64,000 nucleotides of DNA. It comes from VXMF01 sp965207255 (GTDB taxonomy: Bacteria; Acidobacteriota; Terriglobia; Bryobacterales; UBA6623). Numbering within the stretch: the first letter of the stretch is position 1; every line of letters starts with the position of its first letter. The notes beneath the pieces are model-generated. The model did not search any database. It saw nothing but the letters and a program-made list of their open reading frames with translations, and was not told the DNA's origin. Shown here in pieces: positions 53,301 to 61,073 of this stretch. The stretch is from assembly GCA_965207255.1 (NCBI GenBank), contig OZ242276.1, positions 2,356,001-2,420,000 on the forward strand, given 5' to 3'. A program made the translations under genes and the position numbers.

Positions 53301-53681
53301 CGGCGTCACGCTCCTGACGCCGGGAATGGACTCAAACGCCCGGGCTTGCTCGGCCGTGGCGCGAACAAAGACCGCGTTGAGCACGTTTTGGACCGAGCCA
53401 AGGATGGTGGCACCCTCGACTTCCAGCGCCGCGACGACCGGTTCTTGCGTTGCGGCCACCGCGCGCGCCACGGTTGCCAAGCTGGCCGACGATACCCGTC
53501 CAGGCGCGCGCCCGGCAACCTTCCCGCGGGCCATGGACAGGCGCCGCCCGGTCGCGGGCGCGTCCAAGACCACCGTGTACTGAGCGACACGGTTGGCTTC
53601 CGCCGCCAGGGCGGGCCAGCAGGCGAGCAGGCAGACCGCCAGCGCAAGCGCCGCTCGCAGCATGGAACTCGCTGGCCGCAT
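50394..53681 (-). CDS. Large secreted subtilisin-like (S8) protease with TIGR03437-type C-terminal domain
   Basis: 1095 residues with a signal peptide (AALALAVCLLACWPALAAE). An I9-like propeptide precedes the catalytic domain. The triad is complete: Asp in VKIAIIDSGLD, His in SGHGTAVAMVAAG and Ser in VQGTSLAAPVVAGAAAL, with oxyanion Asn in VVAAAGNSG. A protease-associated domain is inserted (GGDCWFVDKIEHATSAGAVG). An Fn3-like and Ig-like region follows, then a C-terminal domain with SLAADQPVAPGSLATIFGSG and VQVPWELAG, the pattern of TIGR03437 proteins expanded in Solibacter-type Acidobacteriota. It degrades extracellular protein. Divergent from the gene at 53781. Confidence 0.92.
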   Translation of the reverse strand: MRPASSMLRAALALAVCLLACWPALAAEANRVAQYTVVLDAPATGRRLSMARGKVAGRAPGRVSSASLATVARAVAATQEPVVAALEVEGATILGSVQNVLNAVFVRATAEQARAFESIPGVRSVTPSLDLELNLDGVAEVVGLNSANLRPAGLAATGEGVKIAIIDSGLDFLHPAFQDDSLPALSGYPKGRREHLAFASSKIVAVRSYMQLQNSGDPVDSAPDDNSPVDFSGHGTAVAMVAAGKRVESPAGALEGIAPRAYLGVYKVTGTPGIKPTASSQALIAAIDDAVVDGMDILNLSIGQVATHPWNSYGSDCGNFPGNNCDPLAVAAQSAVVDFGRVVVAAAGNSGQLGGQSSPTRNTISSPAVAPDVIAVAATANSRRLEQSVQLGGSSFAALTGSGPGLAASLTAPAVLAERFQNPHACDPFPVDGLSGSIVVAERGGDCWFVDKIEHATSAGAVGVVVFDNGPRGALLEMGALQDTDIPAYFISASAGAALSLRLSGIPAGTTARLTLDPTPTPHLTDSTQVAGFSSRGPTPGLNLKPDVAAPGVSVYTADTWLDARPNGFNPSGYRQVQGTSLAAPVVAGAAALVWQRNSAWTAREVASALINTAAQSVIEDGETARVGSVGAGLLDLEAALDPIATVEPPMIGFGRFTATSLPVWQEIYITNRTRQPQTYRVAVTPRDYDPRAAVNLDGFSDISFRLLPDEYAAVRASLEGLMPQPGSYEGHLRITRQGRAAVLRVPYLYVVGDNVPEHAYAVSPIARRGFVGETKTDRLLGKFVDRYGAPVVGQPVEFAVLAGDAQILSAQPVTDAYGLAVAAVEFGPSSTPQAVEAYVGGERVRFDFTADLARPRIDEVVNDASLAADQPVAPGSLATIFGSGLAGFAGEALLSPLPVALKSVSVSFDFPELGVSEPARVFSTGADRLGVQVPWELAGLNFAYAKVRVRTRDGLVRISDPFVVNLADVAPGVYGFDIGGGRVSSAFHLDERPVTPQTPAAAGSQVVIYLSGAGPYGQELQSGTAAAERVDTMHAPIVTVGGAEAAVTYSGSFPGVAGMSQIHFMVPPGLPSGKADLTVSIHGTHSNTVSLAVQ

Positions 53682-53780
53682 CGTAACTCTCCCGAGTCGA
53701 ACTCCTTGGACGAATGTCTAGGCCACGCGGTTTCCCGGCTGCGTCCCGGCGAACGCTCGCATCCGTACAATGGGGACTCG

Positions 53781-55241
53781 ATGAGCGCCTTGCGTGCCGC
53801 AACTGTCGGATGTGCGCTGCTGTGCGTCGGCGGGGCGGCATTCGGACAGGCAGAATTCCGCGTCTACGAAGATCACCCGCGCCTATTCTTGGAGCCGAGC
53901 CGGCTACAGCGGCTGCGCAAGGACGTCGACCGCCAGTCGCTGCGCTGGCAATCGCTGAGCAATCTCATCGCGGCCGAGACGGCGTTCGACGAGCAGCCCT
54001 TGGTCGACGCGCTGCGCTTTCAGGTCGAAGGCGCCGAGGCGCACGGACAGACTGCGGTCGCATGGAGCATGCGATTAGCGCAAGACGGCATCCGCAGCGC
54101 AGCCGACTTGCGCCAAGCTGCACTCGTCTACGACTGGTGCTACGACCTGTTTGACGCATCCGACCGGGATGGATTGCGAGATGCTCTGGCAGATGCGGTT
54201 TCGACCTTGCTGCCGCAGGCGTCCCTTGGCGTCGGGCTGATACGGGCCGGAATCTTGGCGTCGATCGCTGCAGCGGGCGACTGGGATGGATCCGAGGCCG
54301 CCCTCGCGACCCTGCTCGGCACCCACTGGAAGTCCGAAGTGCAGCACAAGCTGAGGGACGGCCTGATCGGTGACGACGGGGCGAGCTTGATCGCGGCACT
54401 GGAGACGGGACTCGCGGTACGGCACAATCTGGAGATCGATCCGCTGCAACCCGGAATCGATTCCGTGCGGGCACTGGTACGCTGTCGGCCGCTGAGCTAC
54501 TTCCCGGTGGACATCGAGGCCGACAGCGGAACATTGCGCTGGCCCTCGCGGTACGGCGCGGACGAGCAACAAGCGCGGCTGCAAGCGCCCCTCTACCGGA
54601 TCGCAGAGATGCTGCTGGTGGCCTACGAGGCCAACCTCCCTGAATTTCAATTCTTGCAGGGCTGGATCCGCGATGAGAGCTACCTGCTTGCATCGCAGCT
54701 GGTGGCGCCCTACGAATTCCTTTGGGTCAATCCCTACCTGCCCGGGCTAACCTCGCAGTCGTCTCCGCTTCTGGCCCATGACCAAGTGCGCGGCCGGATT
54801 TTCGGCCGCTTGGACTGGGATCGGCCCACGACCTGGCTGGGGTACGCCGAAGGGCGCTTGGAGTTGATGGCCGACGGCGAACTGTCCGCGACCACTAGCT
54901 TTGGCAGACTGGCACCGATCTACTTCCCAGAATCGGTCGTCGTGCCGATCGCGCCGCCAGCCAAGATCACGCTGTCTTGGGAACCGTCGCGCGAACAGGC
55001 CCCGGAATACGCCAAGATCTACCTGATCGGCTTGGCAGCAGGCGAAACCTACGGCTTGAGGCTTGGCGGGCGCGAGGCTCGCCTGGTCCAAGCGGGCGCA
55101 GGGGGCATCATCGTCTTGCAAAGCGATCCGAACGCGAACAAACGCGACCGCATCGACTTCAGGCGAAGGGTCAGGCTCGAACTCCGCCCCACCCTCAAGC
55201 CCACCGATCCGCGACGTGCGCAACCGACCCTGCGACGCTGA
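53781..55241 (+). CDS. Secreted heparinase-II/III N-terminal-like protein
   Basis: 486 residues from ATG 53781 with a signal peptide (ATVGCALLCVGGAAFGQ). HPRLFLEPSRLQRLRKDVDR followed by SLRWQSL matches the start of heparinase II/III and related alpha/alpha-barrel polysaccharide lyases, and VAWSMRLAQDGIRSAADLRQ with VYDWCYDLFDASDRDGLRD continues the helical barrel. A heparinase-type beta-sandwich with catalytic Tyr/His is not evident; the C-terminus is a short beta-rich module. It may be a sugar-binding or degenerate lyase. A longer upstream reading overlaps the divergent protease and lacks a leader. Confidence 0.6.
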   Translation: MSALRAATVGCALLCVGGAAFGQAEFRVYEDHPRLFLEPSRLQRLRKDVDRQSLRWQSLSNLIAAETAFDEQPLVDALRFQVEGAEAHGQTAVAWSMRLAQDGIRSAADLRQAALVYDWCYDLFDASDRDGLRDALADAVSTLLPQASLGVGLIRAGILASIAAAGDWDGSEAALATLLGTHWKSEVQHKLRDGLIGDDGASLIAALETGLAVRHNLEIDPLQPGIDSVRALVRCRPLSYFPVDIEADSGTLRWPSRYGADEQQARLQAPLYRIAEMLLVAYEANLPEFQFLQGWIRDESYLLASQLVAPYEFLWVNPYLPGLTSQSSPLLAHDQVRGRIFGRLDWDRPTTWLGYAEGRLELMADGELSATTSFGRLAPIYFPESVVVPIAPPAKITLSWEPSREQAPEYAKIYLIGLAAGETYGLRLGGREARLVQAGAGGIIVLQSDPNANKRDRIDFRRRVRLELRPTLKPTDPRRAQPTLRR

Positions 55242-55425
55242 ATCGACCCTAGACCCCTTGTCTCTGCGCAAGCTCGACGATTGAGTCAAGTTCGAGCGTG
55301 GGGCCCAGCCCCCGTCGGGTTGACGTCCGACCTCGGCGGCGGTGCTGACGAGAGCCCGCGAGCAGGCGGGCGCAGGCCTGAGCCAGGCCGATTCTGGCCG
55401 CACTCCGGCCTGCTATGCTACGGCC

Positions 55426-56283
55426 ATGGCCGCTCCTGCCACGCTCCTAGAACCCGTCACCGGCCGCGCCGCAGAACAGCCGCTGGAGTACCCCTATTCC
55501 GACGGCAAGATCCTGATGGAGACCGACCCGCATGCCAATTCCATCGTCGACATGCGCTACCAACTGAAAACGCATTTCGAGGCCCGGCAGGATGTCTACG
55601 TGGCTGGCAGCATGGCGCTGTACTACCGCGAGGGCGACCCCTCGGCGATGCTGGCGCCGGACCTGTTCGTGGTGCTGGGCGTGGAGAAGAAGGAGCGCCG
55701 CTCGTACATGCTCTGGGAGGAAGGCGGGGTGGTGCCGGCCTTTGTTGTGGAGGTGGCGTCGCGGTCGACGAGCCGCTTGGACGCGACCAGCAAGCGCGCC
55801 ACCTACGAGCGGATGGGGGTCCGCGAATACTGGCGCTTCGACCCGCTGGGGGAACTGATTCGGGAGGGCTTGGTGGGCTGGCGGCTGGCTGGCGGCAGCT
55901 ACGAGCAAGTGCGGGCAGGGCGAGCGGGCAGCTGGCACGGGAGCGAGGCGCTGGGGCTGGAGTTGCGGGCGGAAGGCAGGCTGCTGCGCTTCTGGGATCC
56001 GCAGCAGGGGCGGGCCTTGGCGACCCATTCGGAGTCCCTGCGGGCGTTGCAGGCAGCGGAGCGCGAGCGTGACCAAGTCGCGCTGGAGCGCGATCAGGTA
56101 GCGCAGGATCGCGACCAAGTCGCGCAGGATCGCGACCAAGCAGCGCAGGAGCGCGACCAGGCAGCGCAGGAGCGTGATCAGGCAGCCCGCGAGCGTGATC
56201 AGGCAGCCCGCGAGCGCGACGAGGCGCGGCAGAGGATCCGCGAATTGGAGGCCCGACTGCGGTCGTCGGACATGTCTGGCTAG
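55426..56283 (+). CDS. Uma2 family endonuclease with repetitive coiled-coil tail
   Basis: 285 residues. The Uma2/DUF820 restriction-nuclease fold is clear: VYVAGSMALYYREGD, LAPDLFVVLGVEKKERR with the metal-binding Asp, PAFVVEVASRSTSRLD with Glu, and KRATYERMGVREYWRFDP. Function of Uma2 proteins is uncertain; they are often found in multiple copies in cyanobacteria and Acidobacteriota. From residue 214 a perfect heptad-like repeat (ERDQAAQ and variants, eight units) forms a coiled coil probably used for oligomerisation. No cognate partner gene is adjacent. Confidence 0.85.
   Translation: MAAPATLLEPVTGRAAEQPLEYPYSDGKILMETDPHANSIVDMRYQLKTHFEARQDVYVAGSMALYYREGDPSAMLAPDLFVVLGVEKKERRSYMLWEEGGVVPAFVVEVASRSTSRLDATSKRATYERMGVREYWRFDPLGELIREGLVGWRLAGGSYEQVRAGRAGSWHGSEALGLELRAEGRLLRFWDPQQGRALATHSESLRALQAAERERDQVALERDQVAQDRDQVAQDRDQAAQERDQAAQERDQAARERDQAARERDEARQRIRELEARLRSSDMSG
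56065..56232 (+). repeat. Eight tandem 21-bp repeats in the Uma2 gene
   Basis: Units of 21 bases encode ERDQVAL, ERDQVAQ, DRDQVAQ, DRDQAAQ, ERDQAAQ, ERDQAAR, ERDQAAR and ERDEARQ. Neighbouring units are nearly identical at the DNA level, so copy number can change in frame by slippage. Confidence 0.9.
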
Positions 56284-56542
56284 CTTTCTACCGGCCGGTA
56301 CGGCTACCGACCAAGGGCCAAGACAGGATGGCGCGGGATTTGCTGATCACAGGTGTGCATGCCGTTCGGATTCAGACGAACGAGGTTGCCACCGACGCTT
56401 CGCAGCGTGCGTTCAGCCCGTGACAATGCAGGCAGCCGCTGGCGAGAGTGCCTCTCGCCACGCACGGGCGACGAAAGACTAGATCTGGAATGTGGGCGCG
56501 CTGCCTGATTGCGAACTCTCGTCGGTCTGAGGCAAAGCCTCG

Positions 56543-57217
56543 CTAGGTCTCGGCGGACGGGCACAGCCGTGCCAACCCGCAGTCCTGACAGCGAGGCTGG
56601 CGCGCCTTGCACACGCCACGACCGTGGTGGATGATCTGGTGCGAGTACTTGACCCACCTTGTCTTCGGCAGCAGGTCCATCAAGACCCTCTCGATTTTCT
56701 TGGGATCCTTGCCCGCGGTCAGGCCCAAGCGCTCCGAGATGCGCTGGACGTGCGTATCGACGACCACGCCGGTGGCCTTGCCGAACCATGTGCCAGTCAC
56801 GACGTTGGCGGTCTTGCGGGCAACGCCGGGCAGGGTTAGCAACTGTTCCATGCGCGACGGCACTTCGCCGTCATACTCGCTGACGATGCGCTGGGCCGCG
56901 CCCTTGATGGACTTGGATTTGTTGCGGAAGAACCCTGTGGTGCGGACCAGCTCTTCGATGCTCTCCAGAGGCGCCAGCGCCATCTCCTGCACGCTGGGAT
57001 AGGCGGCGAACAATTCCGGGGTGACCTTGTTGACCCTGGCATCGGTGCATTGTGCCGAGAGAATCGTGGCAACCAGCAGTTCCCAAGCATTCCTGTGGCG
57101 GAGAGCACATTCGGCGACCGGGTAGTCGCGGTCCAAACGCCGAAGAATCTTCCGTGCTCGCCGCTTTCGCTGGTCCGGTGTCTCGCTGCTATTGGCCGCG
57201 TCGCGCATCAACGCCAT
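56543..57217 (-). CDS. nth: Endonuclease III
   Basis: 224 residues from ATG 57217; a TTG ten codons upstream is an alternative. DNA glycosylase/AP lyase for oxidised pyrimidines. The helix-hairpin-helix LLTLPGVARKTANVV contains the catalytic Lys, VVVDTHVQRISERLGL holds the catalytic Asp, and the C-terminal CKARQPRCQDCGLARLC is the 4Fe-4S cluster loop (C-x6-C-x2-C-x5-C). Typical length. It stands alone between the Uma2 and glpD genes; flanking gaps of about 260 and 215 bases hold nothing recognised. Confidence 0.95.
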   Translation of the reverse strand: MALMRDAANSSETPDQRKRRARKILRRLDRDYPVAECALRHRNAWELLVATILSAQCTDARVNKVTPELFAAYPSVQEMALAPLESIEELVRTTGFFRNKSKSIKGAAQRIVSEYDGEVPSRMEQLLTLPGVARKTANVVTGTWFGKATGVVVDTHVQRISERLGLTAGKDPKKIERVLMDLLPKTRWVKYSHQIIHHGRGVCKARQPRCQDCGLARLCPSAET

Positions 57218-57432
57218 CGTAGCGGAACGCTGCACTGGGACTGGCAATCGTTGGCGCCAACCACCTGGACAAGACTACGGACTGCAAGCTTCAGCGAGCG
57301 TTCGACAGGTGCGGGGAGTAGACCGGGCAGACAGCCCTCCCACCGCTTGACCGGCCCTTGGAACGGATCGGCTGGCAGGATCCCTGCCGCAACGCTGCGA
57401 TGGATGATGGTCCGGTTCTGGAGCGCTAGCGG

Positions 57433-58971
57433 CTATCCCCGCACGAGCGTTTGGGCAAGTTCGCTCTCGTACTCTGCCAAGGCCCTGTCCCTGCCTGCTT
57501 GATCCCAGCCAAGTTGCCCAGCGGCCAGATCAGCGGCTGCGTCGGCCCATGAGGGCTTGTAGCCCGGATCGAAGGCCGCACCAGTCCTCCGCAACAAGAT
57601 GTCGCCCAACGTTAAGGCACGCTCGCGTTCGATGGCATACAGCACTTGCCCGCGCTTGGTGGGACAACCATCGGCTAGGGGACGCATCATGGCAGGATCC
57701 GCCTCGATGGAATCGATCGCTTCGTGCCAGCGCTGGCCGTACAGTGCCGCAAGCTCGGCGGGCGCCGCGTTCAGCGAGCAGCGCTGCGCCCGCGCGACGG
57801 CGGGGGTGTTGATTCCCAACATGCGCGCCACGCCGCGCAGCGCGGCCCTGGCAAATGACGGTGCAGTGGTCAGCTTGCCACCGGCCATCGTGAGCAGGCC
57901 AGAAATGCCGTCAGCCTTCTCGTGGTCCACAATCGCGTGGCCTCTCGACGCCCTGTTGAGGTCATCCGGCGAAGCCTTGAGGATTGGACGAGGACCGGAA
58001 TAGGCATACAGGACATCGTCGCGAGCCAAGTTTGCCGACGGAAATAGCGCATTGGCCTCATCGAGCAAGTAGAGAATCTCGCGTTCCTCCGGCAGCGTCA
58101 CGGCCGGATCCCCGCTGAACAGCGTCTCGGTAGTGCCGATCAAGTGGAGGCCCCGCCACGGAATGATGAAGAACGGGCGCCGGTCAGCGCGAGCCTCGCG
58201 GTACAGCGCGTGCCGGGTAGCTCCGGGCAATTCGCGGACCACGATGTGTGCGCCATTCACCAACGACAGCAGCGGCTCGGCAACGTCTCCCCGGGCGAGG
58301 CCCAACACTTGGTCCACCCATGCGCCAGCGGCGTTCACAACTACGCGGCTGCCAAGCTCCCCCGAGCCAGCCAGCCCCTCGAACCGAACACCTGCCACCC
58401 GGGAATCGCGCACGAGCAGGTCGGTGACCCGCGCATGATTGCGGATGTCGGCCCCCGCCGACTCAGCCTGCAAGGCCATCTCGAGCGCGAGCCGCTCCGG
58501 GAAAACGGCTTGGCAGTCAAAGTATTCAAAGCCGCCCAGCAGCCCGTCCGGGTCGAGTTCGGGCAGCAGGGTCAACAGCTCGCTCGCGCCGACCCGTCTT
58601 GGTGCTGGCAGAGTGCTGCCTGCCGAGAGCAAGCGGTAGAGGGCCAATCCGCAGGCGAGATACCAAGGCGCGCGGGAGTCGCTGCGGTAGACCGGGAGAA
58701 GAAACGGCTGGGGCCGGACGATGCCGGGAAACTCCCGCAACAATGTCTTGCGATCCTTCAACGACTCGCGCACCAGCGAGAACTGAAAGCTCTCCAGGTA
58801 ACGCAGCCCGCCGTGGATTAGACGCGTCGAACGGCTGGTGACGCCAGCCCCGAAGTCGCGGGCTTCCAGCAAGGCCACCCGCAAGCCCGCCCGGGCGGCC
58901 TCGCGGGCCAACGCACAGCCGTTAATCCCGCCACCGACAATGACCAAGTCATAATGGCTGCTAGTGCCCAA
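57433..58971 (-). CDS. glpD: Glycerol-3-phosphate dehydrogenase (FAD-dependent)
   Basis: 512 residues starting at TTG 58971 (MGTSSHYDLVIVGGGINGCA, the FAD-binding GxGxxG). STRLIHGGLRYLESFQFSLVRE is the GlpD signature; FIIPWRGLHLIGTTE and LTMAGGKLTT follow at the expected places. It oxidises sn-glycerol 3-phosphate to dihydroxyacetone phosphate and passes electrons to quinone at the membrane. No ATG exists upstream in frame without crossing a stop. It is divergent from pyrD, with 72 bases between starts. Confidence 0.95.
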   Translation of the reverse strand: MGTSSHYDLVIVGGGINGCALAREAARAGLRVALLEARDFGAGVTSRSTRLIHGGLRYLESFQFSLVRESLKDRKTLLREFPGIVRPQPFLLPVYRSDSRAPWYLACGLALYRLLSAGSTLPAPRRVGASELLTLLPELDPDGLLGGFEYFDCQAVFPERLALEMALQAESAGADIRNHARVTDLLVRDSRVAGVRFEGLAGSGELGSRVVVNAAGAWVDQVLGLARGDVAEPLLSLVNGAHIVVRELPGATRHALYREARADRRPFFIIPWRGLHLIGTTETLFSGDPAVTLPEEREILYLLDEANALFPSANLARDDVLYAYSGPRPILKASPDDLNRASRGHAIVDHEKADGISGLLTMAGGKLTTAPSFARAALRGVARMLGINTPAVARAQRCSLNAAPAELAALYGQRWHEAIDSIEADPAMMRPLADGCPTKRGQVLYAIERERALTLGDILLRRTGAAFDPGYKPSWADAAADLAAGQLGWDQAGRDRALAEYESELAQTLVRG

Positions 58972-59043
58972 GGATCAATCTATCAGCTTCCAGCGCGGCA
59001 TCTGCGAGCGGGCGCCAGCGCAGAGAATGTAGTGAGCTGACTC

Positions 59044-59973
59044 GTGGCGGACCTGACCACAACTCTCTGCGGTATCGCGCTGAAGAACCCGGTCATCGCC
59101 GCAAGCGGAACCTTCGCGTACGGTGGCGAGTTCTCTGGCCAGGCCGCGCTGGACCGCATCGGAGCGATCGTGGTCAAGGGCCTGTCACGGGAAGCGATCC
59201 GCGGCAACGCCGCGCCGCGCGTGACCGAAACCGCTGCGGGGATGCTCAACGCAATCGGCCTGCAAAACGTCGGTGTCAAGGCTTTCGTCGCCGAAAAACT
59301 CCCGCGCCTCGCGCAGTTCGGAGTCCCGGTGTTTGCCAACGTCTTCGGATACGAACTCGCCGACTATGTCGAAGTCCTGTCCGTGCTCGAGGACGCCGAG
59401 GGCCTAGCGGCTTACGAACTGAACGTATCCTGTCCCAACACCAAGCGCGGCGGGCTGGAGTTCGGTGCAAACGCTGGCGAGCTGGCTCGGGCCGTCGGAG
59501 CGGCGCGCGCGGTTGCCAGCCGACGCCCACTGCTCGTCAAGCTCTCACCGAACGTTTCCGATATCGGCGAGATGGCGCGGGCTGCCGTCGATGCCGGTGC
59601 CGATGGCTTGAGCTTGATCAACACCCTGCGCGGGTTGGCGGTGGATGCCCGCACGCGCAGACCGGTGCTCAGCACCGGTTCCGGGGGCCTGTCAGGACCG
59701 GCTATCAAGCCCGTTGCGCTGCACATGGTGCATGAAGTTGCACGGGCGGTCGACGCACCGATCGTCGGAATCGGCGGGATCGCCACGGCCGAGGACGTCG
59801 TCGAGTTCCTATTGTGCGGCGCAACGGCCGTACAGGTGGGCACTGCCAGTTTCTGGGATCCGGCACGGGTCGCGAAGCTGCCCGCAGAACTCGATTCCTA
59901 CCTCGACGCGGAAGGGACCGCCAGGGCGGCCGAACTCACGGGGGCGCTGCAACCGCCGGCGGGAACAAGCTAG
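59044..59973 (+). CDS. pyrD: Dihydroorotate dehydrogenase (class 1B catalytic subunit)
   Basis: 309 residues, GTG start. NPVIAASGTFAYGGEF, GLQNVGVKAF and ELNVSCPNTKRGGLEFG with the catalytic Cys identify a class 1 enzyme. LLVKLSPNVSDI, SLINTLRGLAVDA, TGSGGLSGPAIKPVALHMVH and PIVGIGGIATAEDVVEFLL are FMN-binding and barrel motifs typical of PyrDB. Fourth step of pyrimidine synthesis. The PyrK electron-transfer partner is not in the window. Its TAG shares a CTAG with the convergent adenosine-deaminase-family gene. Confidence 0.94.
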   Translation: MADLTTTLCGIALKNPVIAASGTFAYGGEFSGQAALDRIGAIVVKGLSREAIRGNAAPRVTETAAGMLNAIGLQNVGVKAFVAEKLPRLAQFGVPVFANVFGYELADYVEVLSVLEDAEGLAAYELNVSCPNTKRGGLEFGANAGELARAVGAARAVASRRPLLVKLSPNVSDIGEMARAAVDAGADGLSLINTLRGLAVDARTRRPVLSTGSGGLSGPAIKPVALHMVHEVARAVDAPIVGIGGIATAEDVVEFLLCGATAVQVGTASFWDPARVAKLPAELDSYLDAEGTARAAELTGALQPPAGTS

Positions 59974-61022
59974 GAAGCCGCGTCCGCATCAAAGCCGAAA
60001 GCGAAGGCGCCGCTCGCCAGCCCAATGATCTCGTCCCGCGAGAACCCGAGGCTTTGGAGCCCGGCCAACTCGTCGGCCAGCGAGATGCCGAAGAACGTCG
60101 GATCGTCGGTGTTGATCGACAGGGGCACGCCAGCCTCGTAAAGCTCACGTACCGGGTGTGCGCTCATCGTGGGGAACACGCCCGTCTGGATGTTGCTCGT
60201 CGGGCAAACCTCTAGTGGGATCTTCCGCTCAGCCAGATAGCTCACTAGGGCCGGATCTTCGATCGCACGCACGCCGTGCCCGATTCGCTCCACATCGAGT
60301 GACTGCAGCGCGCGCCAGACGCTCTCGGGCCCCAAGGCCTCGCCGGCGTGAACCGTAGTCCTGAGCCCGCCCTCGCGGGCAAGCGCGTAGGCCCGCTCGA
60401 ACTGCTGGGGCGGATACAGGTGCTCGGCTCCGCCGAGCGTCACTCCGACCAGGGTCGGCGGCCGCAGCGGCAACACCCGCTCCAGCATGCTCTCGGCCGC
60501 ATCTGGTCCGTAGTTCCGCACCAGGTCCACGATCCAGCGCAGCTTGGGAGGTGCTGGGGGATCCTCCCGCAGCACGTCCAAGATGCCCTCCAAGGGCAGT
60601 CCCTGCTGCAAGTACTCGGGGATCGAAACGGTGATTTCCGCATAGGTGATGTTCTGAGCGCGCAGACCCTCTCTCACACCCGCAACCAAGTCGCAGAAAT
60701 CTTCGACCTCGCGCACGAAAAAGGCTGTGAAAAGGTAAGCCGCGAGGAATTCCTCGAAGCTGTCGTAGCGGAACAGATCGTCCAATTCGGCGGCTGGATC
60801 GCTCGCGACGAGAATGCGGCCAACGGCTGGATGGCGCGAGATCCAATCGAGCTGGCCCGGCGGTGCCGAGGCGAGAGCCTGAGCAGGCGGGTATTTGCGA
60901 AACCGGTCAGTCAGATATGCGCGCGGGATGGCACCCCGAAGGTGCAGGTGCAACTCCGCCTTGGGAAGCGCCCGCAGCTCCGCCAACAAGGAAGGCCGCT
61001 GCTGTGTGGCGCCCTCAGCCAT
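59970..61022 (-). CDS. Adenosine deaminase family protein
   Basis: 350 residues from ATG 61022. PKAELHLHLRGAIPRAYL carries the HxH zinc motif, VHAGEALGPESVWRAL has the zinc-binding His and catalytic Glu region, RIGHGVRAIEDP holds the catalytic His, and PLSINTDDPTFFG the catalytic Asp. This completes the deaminase active site for adenosine, adenine or a related 6-aminopurine. The canonical SLDGAL after HxHxH is replaced by LRGAI, so substrate may differ from classical Add. It is convergent with pyrD. Confidence 0.88.
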   Translation of the reverse strand: MAEGATQQRPSLLAELRALPKAELHLHLRGAIPRAYLTDRFRKYPPAQALASAPPGQLDWISRHPAVGRILVASDPAAELDDLFRYDSFEEFLAAYLFTAFFVREVEDFCDLVAGVREGLRAQNITYAEITVSIPEYLQQGLPLEGILDVLREDPPAPPKLRWIVDLVRNYGPDAAESMLERVLPLRPPTLVGVTLGGAEHLYPPQQFERAYALAREGGLRTTVHAGEALGPESVWRALQSLDVERIGHGVRAIEDPALVSYLAERKIPLEVCPTSNIQTGVFPTMSAHPVRELYEAGVPLSINTDDPTFFGISLADELAGLQSLGFSRDEIIGLASGAFAFGFDADAAS

Positions 61023-61073
61023 CAAACCTCAGCCCGCGACGATACACAAGGCGGCGGACACCAGCCGGGCGCC

